In this document: positions 1-7,792 of the stretch, one piece after another
How positions within the stretch are numbered: position 1 is the first letter of the stretch
Layout of the letters: each line of letters starts with the position of its first letter
Assembly (NCBI GenBank): GCA_902789365.1
Contig: CADANQ010000006.1
Coordinates: 495-64,494, forward strand
Reading direction: 5' to 3'
From: an uncultured Eubacteriales bacterium
GTDB taxonomy: Bacteria; Bacillota; Clostridia; Christensenellales; Aristaeellaceae
Length of the DNA stretch: 64,000 nucleotides
Translations under genes and position numbers: made by a program
The notes under the pieces: model-generated
What the model was told of the DNA's origin: nothing
Databases searched by the model: none
What the model saw: the letters and a program-made list of their open reading frames with translations, nothing else

Positions 1-177
1 GCCAGGGGGCCGATGCCGGGTTCTCTACAAACGCTGAATACGGCGGTATGGCAGGAATGGTTCCCGAATGAGGGGCAGAAGTACCACGCGAACGGTACCA
101 CGATGCTGGAGGTCTATTCCGCTGGGAATCCGCAATCGCCGGACTATGAGTGCGGCATCTGGGTGCCGATCCAATGA
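1..177 (+). CDS. GyrI-like effector-binding domain, 3' end only
   Basis: This gene is cut by the window edge; 58 residues can be read in frame from base 1 to the TGA at 175-177. The residues RGPMPGSLQTLN, WFPNEG and the tail SPDYECGIWVPI match the end of the GyrI-like (AraC effector-binding, SOUL-like) ligand domain that follows the DNA-binding domain in AraC-type regulators or stands alone. The part that would tell a regulator from a stand-alone binding protein lies outside the window. It is convergent with the minus-strand genes that follow, with 95 bases between them. Confidence 0.75.
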   Translation, partial: ARGPMPGSLQTLNTAVWQEWFPNEGQKYHANGTTMLEVYSAGNPQSPDYECGIWVPIQ

Positions 178-272
178 GCATGAGCAAATACGATATTGAA
201 TGTCCATTCCTTGCCCTGGTTGATTGGCATTTGCTAAAAGCACCTCCTGTAAAACTGCCCGGTTATCAGCCT

Positions 273-791
273 TCAAAGCGTGACCCAGTACTTTTCCAGC
301 TCGATCATCTCATCCGGCTCATATACTGTGAATTCGTATATGCCGCCGTTGCGCAGGATCGTCCTTTTGCTGCCCTCGTTTCCCTTGATGCAGGTGATCA
401 GCACTTTGTCGATGCCAAGCTCCCTGCACACCGGGAGCACGGCTTTCAGCATCTGCGTCGCGTAGCCTTTGTGCCGTTCGCTTGGAGCGACGGAATAGCC
501 GATATGTCCTCCGTAATTCTCCAGAAATTCATTCAGCCGGTGTCTGATATCGATCATTCCGACGATCTTTTGATCCTCATCCCTCACAAAGATAAACTGT
601 GTTGATGGAACCCGTCCTTCCGGCACCGTCTTCGGGTCCTTATGCCTGACCAGGAAATCAATCCATTCCTGCGGATCGTCGAAATTTCTGAGTCCACCGG
701 TACCGTCCATAGAATCTCCGCTGTCCAGGAACTCCTGCCGGTATGCCCGAATCTGTTCGCTGTATTCCATAGTTGGTTCGATCAGTTTCAT
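273..791 (-). CDS. GNAT family N-acetyltransferase
   Basis: A 172-residue protein of the Gcn5-related acetyltransferase fold, which moves an acetyl group from acetyl-CoA to an amine. The central strand FIFVRDEDQKIVGMIDIRHRL is followed by the acetyl-CoA binding segment IGYSVAPSERHKGYATQML near residues 97-115 (the R-x-x-G-x-A/G motif is RHKGYA), then the C-terminal segment containing NEGSKRTILRNGG. Full length for the family. Its substrate cannot be read from sequence. It lies just downstream of another acetyltransferase on the same strand, with 19 bases between the end of that gene and its start. Confidence 0.85.
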   Translation of the reverse strand: MKLIEPTMEYSEQIRAYRQEFLDSGDSMDGTGGLRNFDDPQEWIDFLVRHKDPKTVPEGRVPSTQFIFVRDEDQKIVGMIDIRHRLNEFLENYGGHIGYSVAPSERHKGYATQMLKAVLPVCRELGIDKVLITCIKGNEGSKRTILRNGGIYEFTVYEPDEMIELEKYWVTL

Positions 792-810
792 ATATCCAAT
801 ATCCTCCAGC

Positions 811-1371
811 TTACAATTCCAGCTTCATGAGTACATTTTCCTGCCAACCGCTGTTCCGTGATAGGAATCCCTTGGGATTTCTGCCATACTCGATGAATCC
901 TACACTTTTGTACAGTTCCACCGCTCGATGGTTGACCGCGACAACTTCCAACTCCAACTGAAGATAACCGGCTTGCCGGGCGCATTCGATGCAGGCCTCT
1001 GTCAGTGCGCGTCCAATCCCGAGTCCCCACCAGGCTTTTGCGATGCTGATGCCGAAGGAAGCCCGGTGCCTCGTTTTTTCCGCCGCATTGATGTTGTCGA
1101 CACCGGCTGTGCCGACGACCTTCCCGTCGACTTCAGCCAACAATGCCGCATCGCGTTCACTTTCCTCTTTCTGCTTCAGGTAAGCCATGACCTCCGCCAT
1201 GGCATCATCCGAATCCAGTGCAACCACAAAATCCAGATCCGACCATTCGTCGTGATACCCCTGCGCGCCGGAGCCTACCTGGACCAGCGAAATGATCCGC
1301 CGAAAATCGGATCCATCGCTTCGGCTCCTCTCACAAAATCCCGCTTTTTCACTCTGTTGATCAATATGGGT
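811..1371 (-). pseudogene. Chimera: nucleotidyltransferase remnant joined to GNAT acetyltransferase
   Basis: The annotated frame would start at a GTG at 1227 and give a 138-residue GNAT lacking its usual first strands. The acetyl-CoA loop ISIAKAWWGLGIGRALTEA and the tail AVELYKSVGF are intact. Reading the same frame upstream of the GTG (1371 down to 1228) gives LVQVGSGAQGYHDEWSDLDF, which is the G-S-x10-D-x-D active-site loop of an aminoglycoside-type nucleotidyltransferase. The two families are joined near residue MAYLKQ|KEESE, around base 1165. The nucleotidyltransferase part has no start codon and begins directly after the stop of the hydrolase gene upstream. I infer a deletion that joined two neighbouring genes. 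The GNAT part might still be translated. Confidence 0.7.
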
Positions 1372-2253
1372 TCATTCGCATTGAAGAATACTGATCATTT
1401 TCTGGTTGATCTCATCAGCCAGCTCATGGTTTAACCCGTGCCCGGCTTTTTCATAGAATACGGCATTCATATGGTATCTTTCCAGCACATACCTGCCGCC
1501 GAGTCTCTCAAAGGGGTCTTCCGTACCAACCAGGTATATGACTTTATCCCGGATGCGATCCACATCTTCCGGGCTGAAGGCGTGGAGCTTATGGTATCTC
1601 ATGGCCATGTTGTTGAAACCCCGCAGAAGGCTTTTGTAATGGGTCATGATCTCCGGGTTGTCCGTGAATACCGAATAGTTTTCGCCGCTCAGCTTCCGGA
1701 TCAGTCTGCTGACATTTTTGTCTGTAGGGAACAGAGCTTCCGGCAGAAAGATTTTCATCATGGCCATCATGGAGAGCTTTTTGCCGCCCACGGGCACTGT
1801 GCCGGATATACTGATGGTTTTCAGCACTCTTTCGGGGCGCAGCAATGTATATGCCTGTACCAGATAACCGCCATGCGACACGCCCGCGAAAAACGCTTTC
1901 CCAATGCCCAGCCTGTCCAGGGTTTCATCAATCCAGCGGATGTCGTCAAACTCCTTGTTGTAGTTTTCGTTGGGAACGCTCTTGCCCGGGCCGCCCAACG
2001 TATCAATCGCATAAAGATGGAAGTGTTTGCTCAGTTCCGGCGCGTTATAGATCCACATCAGCGCAGAATCATCTCCCACGCCATGAAAGAGGACAAGCGG
2101 CAGGGATTCCGCTTTTCCGCACTCAATGACATGCGTGGTCCCGTATGCTGTTGCAACATCTCTCTCCTTAGTTTCACATGACCAGAAAGCGAGAAGGCGA
2201 TCATAGCTTTCCCGGATCGCCAGCCCGCTTTTGCGGCTTCTGTACACTTTCAT
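1372..2253 (-). CDS. alpha/beta hydrolase
   Basis: A 293-residue alpha/beta hydrolase, probably cytoplasmic because no signal peptide is visible. The oxyanion segment LVLFHGVGDD is near residue 55, the nucleophile elbow G-V-S-H-G-G near residue 125, an acidic residue in LVGTEDPFE near 243, and the catalytic histidine in EKAGHGLNHE near 270. The start ATG at 2253 has GGAGGAATGACTG in front. The substrate is unknown; relatives include proline iminopeptidase-like and carboxylesterase proteins. It lies upstream of the nucleotidyltransferase-GNAT chimera, and its stop codon is in frame with that relic. Confidence 0.85.
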   Translation of the reverse strand: MKVYRSRKSGLAIRESYDRLLAFWSCETKERDVATAYGTTHVIECGKAESLPLVLFHGVGDDSALMWIYNAPELSKHFHLYAIDTLGGPGKSVPNENYNKEFDDIRWIDETLDRLGIGKAFFAGVSHGGYLVQAYTLLRPERVLKTISISGTVPVGGKKLSMMAMMKIFLPEALFPTDKNVSRLIRKLSGENYSVFTDNPEIMTHYKSLLRGFNNMAMRYHKLHAFSPEDVDRIRDKVIYLVGTEDPFERLGGRYVLERYHMNAVFYEKAGHGLNHELADEINQKMISILQCE

Positions 2254-2322
2254 CAGTCATTCCTCCGCCCCTGTCAGGTGTCCGGCCTTATCCAGCCCCT
2301 TGATACGCAAACGGCTTCAGAT

Positions 2323-3561
2323 TCAACAATACATTTCCTGCTCAATGGCCATCGCCGCTTCATAAAGCCGGCACTCATCCTTCCCGTACAGGATCAACGC
2401 CTGATTCACGCCGGCATCTGTTTTGACCGGCACGGCCAAGGTAACCGAAGGCAGTCCGCAGAAGTGCATGATGCTGGTCGGCCCTGTCATGAGTACGGCA
2501 TCAAACGCTTCGACCTCTGCCGTAACGCGGGCGATTGTCTTTTCACGGATTGCCAGAGCTTCAAGATACGGCTTTCCCCGGAGCCCGCCGGGCGTTTCAT
2601 CCAGTGCAGCCCGCAGATAGGAGTCCCCGTATTTCATCATGGTGTCCGGATGGGCTTCATAGTATGCCACGATCTCCGCCAGGGTTTTCCGTGACGCGGT
2701 GGACGCTGCCAGATAGGATTCCAGCATCGGCCTGAATTCCCACTTCATGATCGTTACAAGCTCCGGCGGGGGCATCTGTGTCACTTCTCCGACGGCTGTC
2801 CCGGCTTTTTTCAGACGGTCCAGAATCAGACGGATGAAGGACTTCTCCTCTTCAGAAAGGCAGGATTCATTCGCGTGATTGACCGCGATCCGGAGACTGC
2901 TTGTCTCTTTCGGTTCCAGCTCCGGCAGCGGTTCATCCCGCATCGCCGAATACAGCCTCAGGGTGTCCGTCAGGTTCCGTGCCATCGGGCCTGCGCTGTC
3001 CAGTGTTCTCGCGATGGGAATGATGCCTTCCGCACTCAAGGTTCCGGCCGGGGGCTTCAGCCCGCAGATGCCGTTGAATTTCGCGCAGGCGGTAATGGAA
3101 TGGCAGGTGTCCGTTCCGACCGCCATCGGAACGATTCCGGCAGCCACGGCAACCGCTGAACCGGAAGACGAACCGGAACAGGAAAGCTTTCTGTCCACGG
3201 CATGAAGGACCTGTCTGCCACGGGAACTGTATCCGCCCGGCATCCCCTGTGTGACATAGTTGGCAAACTCTGTCATGTTGGTCTTGCCGAGGATGACTGC
3301 TCCATTCCGCCGGAGGTTACGGATCACCGGCGCATCAATCCGGGCGATATTGTCTTCCAGCGCCAAACTTCCTGCGGTGGTATGCAACCCTTTGACGTCA
3401 ATATTGTCTTTGACCAAGACAGGAACGCCGGATAAAAGCAGATCCTTCTCTGCAGAAGCTGCCTGGACAAGCGCTGTCGGATCAAGTTCTGCGATACAGT
3501 TTAATCCATTCCTGCCGCCGATTTCCTCAACCAAGCTCAATGCTTTTTCTGTCGGATTCAT
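2323..3561 (-). CDS. amidase signature family protein
   Basis: A 412-residue amidase signature enzyme, which hydrolyses carboxamides with a Ser-cisSer-Lys triad. The lysine lies in VPVLVKDNID near residue 52, the glycine/serine-rich loop CSGSSSGSAVAVAAG near 128-142, and the nucleophile region is GTDTCHSITACA near 150. The usual G-G-S-I is changed to C-H-S-I, but the serine is kept. At about 410 residues it is shorter than GatA (about 480) and lacks GatB/C neighbours, so it is unlikely to be the tRNA amidotransferase. The substrate is unknown. It is followed, 69 bases downstream, by the hydrolase gene. Confidence 0.85.
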   Translation of the reverse strand: MNPTEKALSLVEEIGGRNGLNCIAELDPTALVQAASAEKDLLLSGVPVLVKDNIDVKGLHTTAGSLALEDNIARIDAPVIRNLRRNGAVILGKTNMTEFANYVTQGMPGGYSSRGRQVLHAVDRKLSCSGSSSGSAVAVAAGIVPMAVGTDTCHSITACAKFNGICGLKPPAGTLSAEGIIPIARTLDSAGPMARNLTDTLRLYSAMRDEPLPELEPKETSSLRIAVNHANESCLSEEEKSFIRLILDRLKKAGTAVGEVTQMPPPELVTIMKWEFRPMLESYLAASTASRKTLAEIVAYYEAHPDTMMKYGDSYLRAALDETPGGLRGKPYLEALAIREKTIARVTAEVEAFDAVLMTGPTSIMHFCGLPSVTLAVPVKTDAGVNQALILYGKDECRLYEAAMAIEQEMYC

Positions 3562-3673
3562 GGTTTGTCTCTGAACCTCCTGGGATATGGAAAGACTACT
3601 TCGGAATTACTCCCCTCAGGAAAACATCTGTTCTGCTGGTATTTCTGCAAACTGGAATTTGAGCTGAAGGCCG

Positions 3674-4152
3674 TCATTTCTTCATCACAAAAGACTTGTT
3701 ATCAATCGCCCGCATGGTTGCCAATATACCATCCAAATGGTCATACTCATGCTGAATCAGTTCCGACATATCATCGTCCATCCGCTTTTCCTGTGATACC
3801 CAGTTTTCATCACGATAACGGAGAATACAGTGACGGTAGCGCCTTACACGAACAAGAAGATTCGGAAAAGACATACAGTCATCCATTAGCTCCATCATTT
3901 CTTCTCCGATGTATTCCAGCGTGGGATTGATGATAACGTACGGCTTGTCAGTCAGCATACAAATCAGACGCTTCTGCACACCGATTTGCGGCGCAGCAAT
4001 TGCACGTCCGAATCCGTAATCCCGCCGATGCCACGGATGCAGTCGAACATGTCTTCAAAAACCGGTCGCAGTTCTTCCAGTTCCTCATGTTTCACTTCTT
4101 CGGATACTTCATACAGCTTTGGGTTACCTAATAGCAGGATCTCTCTTTCCAT
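3674..4152 (-). pseudogene. peptide deformylase-like, frameshifted
   Basis: Two overlapping minus-strand frames together make one peptide deformylase-like protein, the enzyme that removes the N-formyl group from new proteins. The first frame starts MEREILLLGNPKLY at 4152 (RBS GAGGGAG). The shift lies near 4020-4040, and the other frame continues YGFGRAIAAPQIGVQKRLI. Motif 1 is GRAIAAPQ, motif 2 is DDCMS in place of EGCLS, and motif 3 is QHEYDHLDG with the metal-binding HExxH-like residues. The altered motif 2 suggests a divergent paralogue, not the housekeeping copy. The shift is one base, so a sequencing error is possible. Confidence 0.75.
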
Positions 4153-4188
4153 GAATACGCGCTCCCTCAACAAATCCCGATTGTCTGC

Positions 4189-4839
4189 CTACAGAACAAA
4201 CATCAGCCAGATGATAGGGTACGTTCTCCGGATATCCCGGTTCACCTGCAGATAAACACACCCGTAAGCCAAGGCTGATATCATGATCCCGATCCCCGTA
4301 GCGCTGCCTTTGGTGAAGAAATGGGCGATTCCCCATGTCACCGCGGCCAGCATGCCTCCGTACGGGATAAGCCGGTTGTGGAACCACCGCTCAAAGGCCT
4401 CCTGTCCGAAGACGATGATCAGTAGGACAAGCACCACCTCGAAACAGTAGTAGACATACTGGAAGACAAACTTCAGCGGCCCGTTCGCGTTGAACTCCCG
4501 GACAATCTTCAGCCCGTTCCAATCCCAGTATGAATAGACTAGGCTGGCAATTGCCAGCACGGCGACGATGATCCATTGCCAGACAGCCGGTTTTTCCTTC
4601 TTTTCAAACAGATCATAGCCATACCGCTTACGGGCAAAGCAGATGATTCCAAAGCTCAGGAGACCCCATAATGCACAGGTGATGATCCAGTGCGAGATAT
4701 TCTGGAGATCCGTCCAGGATTGCATGGGCGCATGGTAAAGGAGCGGCTCAAGGACAAAGGCAAGGATTACTTCCAGGCCAAGACCTGCAAAGGCCAGCAT
4801 TGCAAGGACCAAACAGGTCAGTCCGGTTGGCTTTTTCAT
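4189..4839 (-). CDS. CPBP-like integral membrane protein
   Basis: About 216 residues with five or six hydrophobic segments, starting MKKPTGLTCLVLAML. The C-terminal part has FGQEAFERWF, then IPYGGMLAAVTWGIAHFF, a layout like the CPBP/Abi family (ExxxR, then a helix with histidine). The first motif is only partly matched, so membership is tentative. An ATG at 4839 preceded by GGAG at nine bases is preferred over the GTG three bases upstream. It is the promoter-proximal minus-strand gene of this block; the peptide deformylase relic follows. Function is unknown. Confidence 0.6.
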   Translation of the reverse strand: MKKPTGLTCLVLAMLAFAGLGLEVILAFVLEPLLYHAPMQSWTDLQNISHWIITCALWGLLSFGIICFARKRYGYDLFEKKEKPAVWQWIIVAVLAIASLVYSYWDWNGLKIVREFNANGPLKFVFQYVYYCFEVVLVLLIIVFGQEAFERWFHNRLIPYGGMLAAVTWGIAHFFTKGSATGIGIMISALAYGCVYLQVNRDIRRTYPIIWLMFVL

Positions 4840-5069
4840 CACACTTCACTCCTCAAAACCCGGTTTGCTGAGCAGACTTCCGATCACGATTATACCATAT
4901 TCCCAGGCCTTTTTCCATAAAAAGACTTTGATCGCTTCAACCAACAAGGTTTCCTTAGGTAGAATAACTGCGATGTTTATACTACCATGCCACGACAGCC
5001 TTGCCAGTTCATTTCATACCGCTAGAATAGAAAGGTGGCAGTATACACAACATGGGGAGGAATGACTGC

Positions 5070-5174
5070 ATGACCCTCGACGAAGCGATTCAGGAGTTTG
5101 AATTCAACTGCAAGATCCGTCATTTGTCTCCTAAGACAATCGACAACTACAAAAAGCAGCTACGGTACCGATGA
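5070..5174 (+). pseudogene. tyrosine recombinase (integrase) N-terminal stub
   Basis: ATG at 5070 with GGGGAGGA in front opens a 34-codon frame whose residues (MTLDEAIQEFEFNCKIRH, then LSPKTIDNYKKQL) match the start of the SAM-like core-binding domain of phage/transposon tyrosine recombinases. The frame ends at a TGA and nothing of the catalytic domain follows, so this is a scar of a lost mobile element. A minus-strand AGGAGG with an ATG at 5190 opens a 19-codon frame into the same junction and may be the start of a second truncated gene. Confidence 0.65.
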
Positions 5175-5323
5175 TGCTTGCTCCGCCCATGATCAAACCT
5201 CCTTTCGTTGAGCCAGTTTTATGGAGAATCATCCGTCGGAAGGGCAATAAGAAAAGCACTAGGCGCATTTGCCTGATGCTATCTCGTCCTTCTATGACAG
5301 AATACAGTATAGCAAAGGACATT

Positions 5324-5363
5324 GGGGACATGAAGGTGACAATTTGGGGACATCCGGGGACAT
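5324..5363 (+). repeat. Three copies of GGGGACAT
   Basis: The octamer GGGGACAT occurs at 5324-5331, 5346-5353 and 5356-5363, within 150 bases of the integrase stub. Closely spaced short repeats of this sort are often seen at the ends of insertion sequences, but no transposase is present here. I infer a leftover element end. It could also be a regulator site, because the operon promoter starts about 50 bases downstream. Confidence 0.4.
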
Positions 5364-5402
5364 ATTTGTTAAAACGGGGCTGAAAATTTTCAAAAAGTTT
5401 TA

Positions 5403-5441
5403 GTTGTAACTATTGACATTACAACTGCGTCGTGTTATGAT
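5403..5441 (+). promoter_or_regulatory. Promoter with palindromic operator for the 5.5-9.5 kb operon
   Basis: TTGACA (5413-5418) and TATGAT (5436-5441) are separated by exactly 17 bases. The -35 box sits inside the inverted repeat GTTGTAA-N9-TTACAAC (5403-5425). The only DNA-binding protein in the downstream operon is the Rrf2 fusion, so I infer that it binds this palindrome and represses by covering the -35 region. Confidence 0.75.
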
Positions 5442-5501
5442 CCCTTTGTCAGATGAAACCGTTAAGGTTACATCGTATCAATTGATCAGGAGGAATCCAC
5501 C

Positions 5502-6275
5502 ATGACAAACATCGAAAAGGCTCTCGCCCTCATTAACACCTTCGCGACCGGAGACACCGAAAAAGCAACTTCTCTTCTGGCGAAAGGCTATATCCAGCAC
5601 AACCTCGCCTACGGCACAGGGCGGGATGCCTTTGTCGGCAGTGTGGCCTGGCTGGCTTCCGCGCCTGTGAAGACCACCGTTCAGAACATACGTGCCTTCG
5701 AGGACGGCGACAAGGTGTTCCTGCAGACCGTCTACAACTTCGCCGGTGCCGGTGAGCAGGTGGCCTTTGATATCTTCCGCTTCGACGCCGACGGAAAGAT
5801 CGCGGAGCACTGGGATAATCTGGCTGCGAAAGCCGATCCCAACCCCTCCGGCCACACCCAAATCGACGGCTGCAAAGAGCTGAAGGCTCTGGACAAGACC
5901 GAATCCAACCGGGAACTGGTGAAGAACTTCCTGGCTGACGTGATGCAGGGCCAGCATCCGGAAAAGACCCCGGAATATTTTGACGGCAATACATACATCC
6001 AGCATAACACCGGCATCGCGGACGGCCTGTCCGGCCTGGGCGCTGCCCTGGCGGCACTGGCGGAGCAAGGCATTCAGATGATCTACACTACCGTGTACCA
6101 GGTGCTGGCTCAGGGTAATTACGTGCTGGCCGTTTCCGAAGGCACCTTCGGTGGTGCTCCCACCAGTTACTATGACCTGTGGCGTGTGGAGAACGGAAAG
6201 ATCGCGGAACACTGGGATGTGATGGAAACCATCGCCGCAAAGGAAACCTGGCAGAACCAGAACGGAAAGTTCTGA
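5502..6275 (+). CDS. Tandem SnoaL-like (NTF2 fold) protein
   Basis: A 257-residue soluble protein made of two repeats of the SnoaL-like fold. The first covers about residues 1-118 (from IEKALALINTFATGD, through YIQHNLAYGTGRD, to FRFDADGKIAEHWDNL). The second covers about 135-250 (NRELVKNFLADVMQGQ, TYIQHNTGIADGL, LWRVENGKIAEHWDVME). Both keep the Y-I-Q-H-N and G-K-I-A-E-H-W-D signatures. The family includes isomerase-like and ligand-binding proteins, and this member's ligand is unknown. It is the first gene after the promoter at 5413-5441 and 28 bases ahead of the next gene, so it is probably induced with the redox genes behind it. Confidence 0.85.
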   Translation: MTNIEKALALINTFATGDTEKATSLLAKGYIQHNLAYGTGRDAFVGSVAWLASAPVKTTVQNIRAFEDGDKVFLQTVYNFAGAGEQVAFDIFRFDADGKIAEHWDNLAAKADPNPSGHTQIDGCKELKALDKTESNRELVKNFLADVMQGQHPEKTPEYFDGNTYIQHNTGIADGLSGLGAALAALAEQGIQMIYTTVYQVLAQGNYVLAVSEGTFGGAPTSYYDLWRVENGKIAEHWDVMETIAAKETWQNQNGKF

Positions 6276-6303
6276 TCGCGAAGAGATTAAGGAGGAAACC
6301 ACC

Positions 6304-6744
6304 ATGAAGAAGTTTGTTGCTGTGCTGCTTGCCGCTATGATGCTGATCACAATGACCGCTTTTGCTGAGGAGGAAATCACGATGAACTGGGCTTACGGCG
6401 CGATGCCGCTGAACAATGGAAACGTCGGAACCATCTACTACACTGCTGCTTACTATGAGCTGGAAGGCATCGTGAACCCCACCAATCCTGAGTATGCTCC
6501 CTACACTGCTGAGGAGATCGCGGTCATCAAGGGCGGCGCTGTGGAAGGCGCGGAAGGCTACCGTTTCGACGCTCCCGCAGCAGCCCTGATCGGTGTGGGT
6601 GTTGCCGACTCTGACGTGATCTTCTGGTACGATGCGGAGAATACCGCCGCTATCGTTGGTCACGCTGATCCCCTGACCCTGGACGCTGCAACCGGAAATT
6701 TTGTAACCGCCGAGGGTACAGCTGTTGCTTCTCCGATCAAATAA
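6304..6744 (+). CDS. Small secreted protein of unknown function
   Basis: A 146-residue protein with a clear signal peptide (MKKFVAVLLAAMMLITMTAFA, cleavage expected after about residue 21). The mature part is acidic and rich in Ala and Gly. It holds no motif that I recognise and no cysteine. Its place between the SnoaL gene and the Rrf2 fusion, with a good RBS (AAGGAGG) and gaps of 28 and 64 bases, puts it in the same operon. I can give no function beyond a likely extracytoplasmic location. Confidence 0.75.
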   Translation: MKKFVAVLLAAMMLITMTAFAEEEITMNWAYGAMPLNNGNVGTIYYTAAYYELEGIVNPTNPEYAPYTAEEIAVIKGGAVEGAEGYRFDAPAAALIGVGVADSDVIFWYDAENTAAIVGHADPLTLDAATGNFVTAEGTAVASPIK

Positions 6745-6808
6745 GAGTATAATAAATACGTAAGAAAGTGCCTGCAACACGATAGAAGCAGACGCGGGAG
6801 GTGAGCTT

Positions 6809-7786
6809 ATGCAGATTTCCAGTCGGTTTACCATCGCGCTGCATATCTTCGCCTGCGTCGAGACCTTCAAAGAAGAGTACAAGGTCACCAGCGACTTCCT
6901 GGCGGGCAGCATCAACACAAACCCCGTCATTATCCGCCGGATTCTGACGCAGCTGAAGAACGCTGGGCTGATCACGGTGGCCAGGGGCACCGGCGGCATC
7001 GAACCGACGAAGCCGCTGGAGGAGATCAGCTTCTACGATGTGTACCAGGCCATCGAGCCGGTAGAAAACGGCGACCTATTCCACTTCCATGAAGCGCCAA
7101 ATCCCAAGTGCCCGGTAGGCCGGAACATCCACGCCCTGCTGGACGACAAGCTGAAGGCGATCCAGAACGCGATGGAAGACGAAATGAGAAAGTATACCAG
7201 CGAGATCCACACGACCATCGTGGCGACAGTGGATGACGAAGGGCTTCCGGTCACCGCGGCCATCGACATGATGGACAGCGATGAAAACAGCCTTTACTTC
7301 CTGACCGCAAAGGGGAAGGGCTTCTATGACCGGCTGAAGAAGCGCGGGTTTCTTGCCCTGACCGCAATCAAAGGGCAGGACACGATGTCCAGCGTCGCCG
7401 TATCCGTTCGCGGGAAGGTCAGAGAGCTCGGCTATGAGCGGATCCCGGCGCTGTTTGAGAAGAACCTGTACATGCACCAGATCTATCCGACGGAGGACGC
7501 GATGCGCGCCCTGACGGTTTTCCAGATCTTTGAGGGAACCGGCAAATGGTTCGATCTCTCAAAGAAACCGATTGAGCGGGCCTCCTTCAGCTTCGGCGGC
7601 GCACAACAGAGGGCGGAAGGCTTCTTCATCACGGACGCCTGTATCGGCTGCGGAAGCTGCCTGCCGGTGTGCCCGCAGAACTGCATCATCCCAGGCGGCG
7701 ATCCATTTTGCATCGAACAGGAGCATTGCTTGCACTGCGGCAACTGCATGAAGGTTTGCCCGGCCGGAGCGGTACAAAAGAGGTAA
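6809..7786 (+). CDS. Rrf2 regulator fused to PNPOx-like flavin domain and two [4Fe-4S] ferredoxin motifs
   Basis: A 325-residue three-part protein. Residues 1-130 are an Rrf2-family winged helix (MQISSRFTIALHIFAC, then VIIRRILTQLKNAGLI and the wing ARGTGGIEPTKP). The single Cys of CPVGRNIHAL lies where related Rrf2 proteins sense redox. Residues 131-250 resemble the pyridoxamine 5'-phosphate oxidase split barrel that binds FMN (IHTTIVATVDDEGLPVTAAI). Residues 275-325 carry CIGCGSCLPVCPQNC and CLHCGNCMKVCPAGA, two complete [4Fe-4S] ligand sets. In related Clostridia I know the Rrf2 and flavin-ferredoxin parts as separate neighbours. Here the junction (KYTSEIHTT) is seamless. It probably represses its own operon at 5403-5425. 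Confidence 0.85.
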   Translation: MQISSRFTIALHIFACVETFKEEYKVTSDFLAGSINTNPVIIRRILTQLKNAGLITVARGTGGIEPTKPLEEISFYDVYQAIEPVENGDLFHFHEAPNPKCPVGRNIHALLDDKLKAIQNAMEDEMRKYTSEIHTTIVATVDDEGLPVTAAIDMMDSDENSLYFLTAKGKGFYDRLKKRGFLALTAIKGQDTMSSVAVSVRGKVRELGYERIPALFEKNLYMHQIYPTEDAMRALTVFQIFEGTGKWFDLSKKPIERASFSFGGAQQRAEGFFITDACIGCGSCLPVCPQNCIIPGGDPFCIEQEHCLHCGNCMKVCPAGAVQKR

Positions 7787-7792
7787 AGCACG

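Noticed and set aside
2323..3561. gatA (tRNA amidotransferase subunit A)
   Set aside because: The amidase family fits, but the protein is short, its nucleophile loop is altered, and gatB/gatC are not adjacent.
5478..6380. Long open frame on the minus strand opposite the SnoaL gene
   Set aside because: It has no ribosome site or family match, and the plus-strand frame is a clear double SnoaL protein. It is a shadow caused by codon bias.
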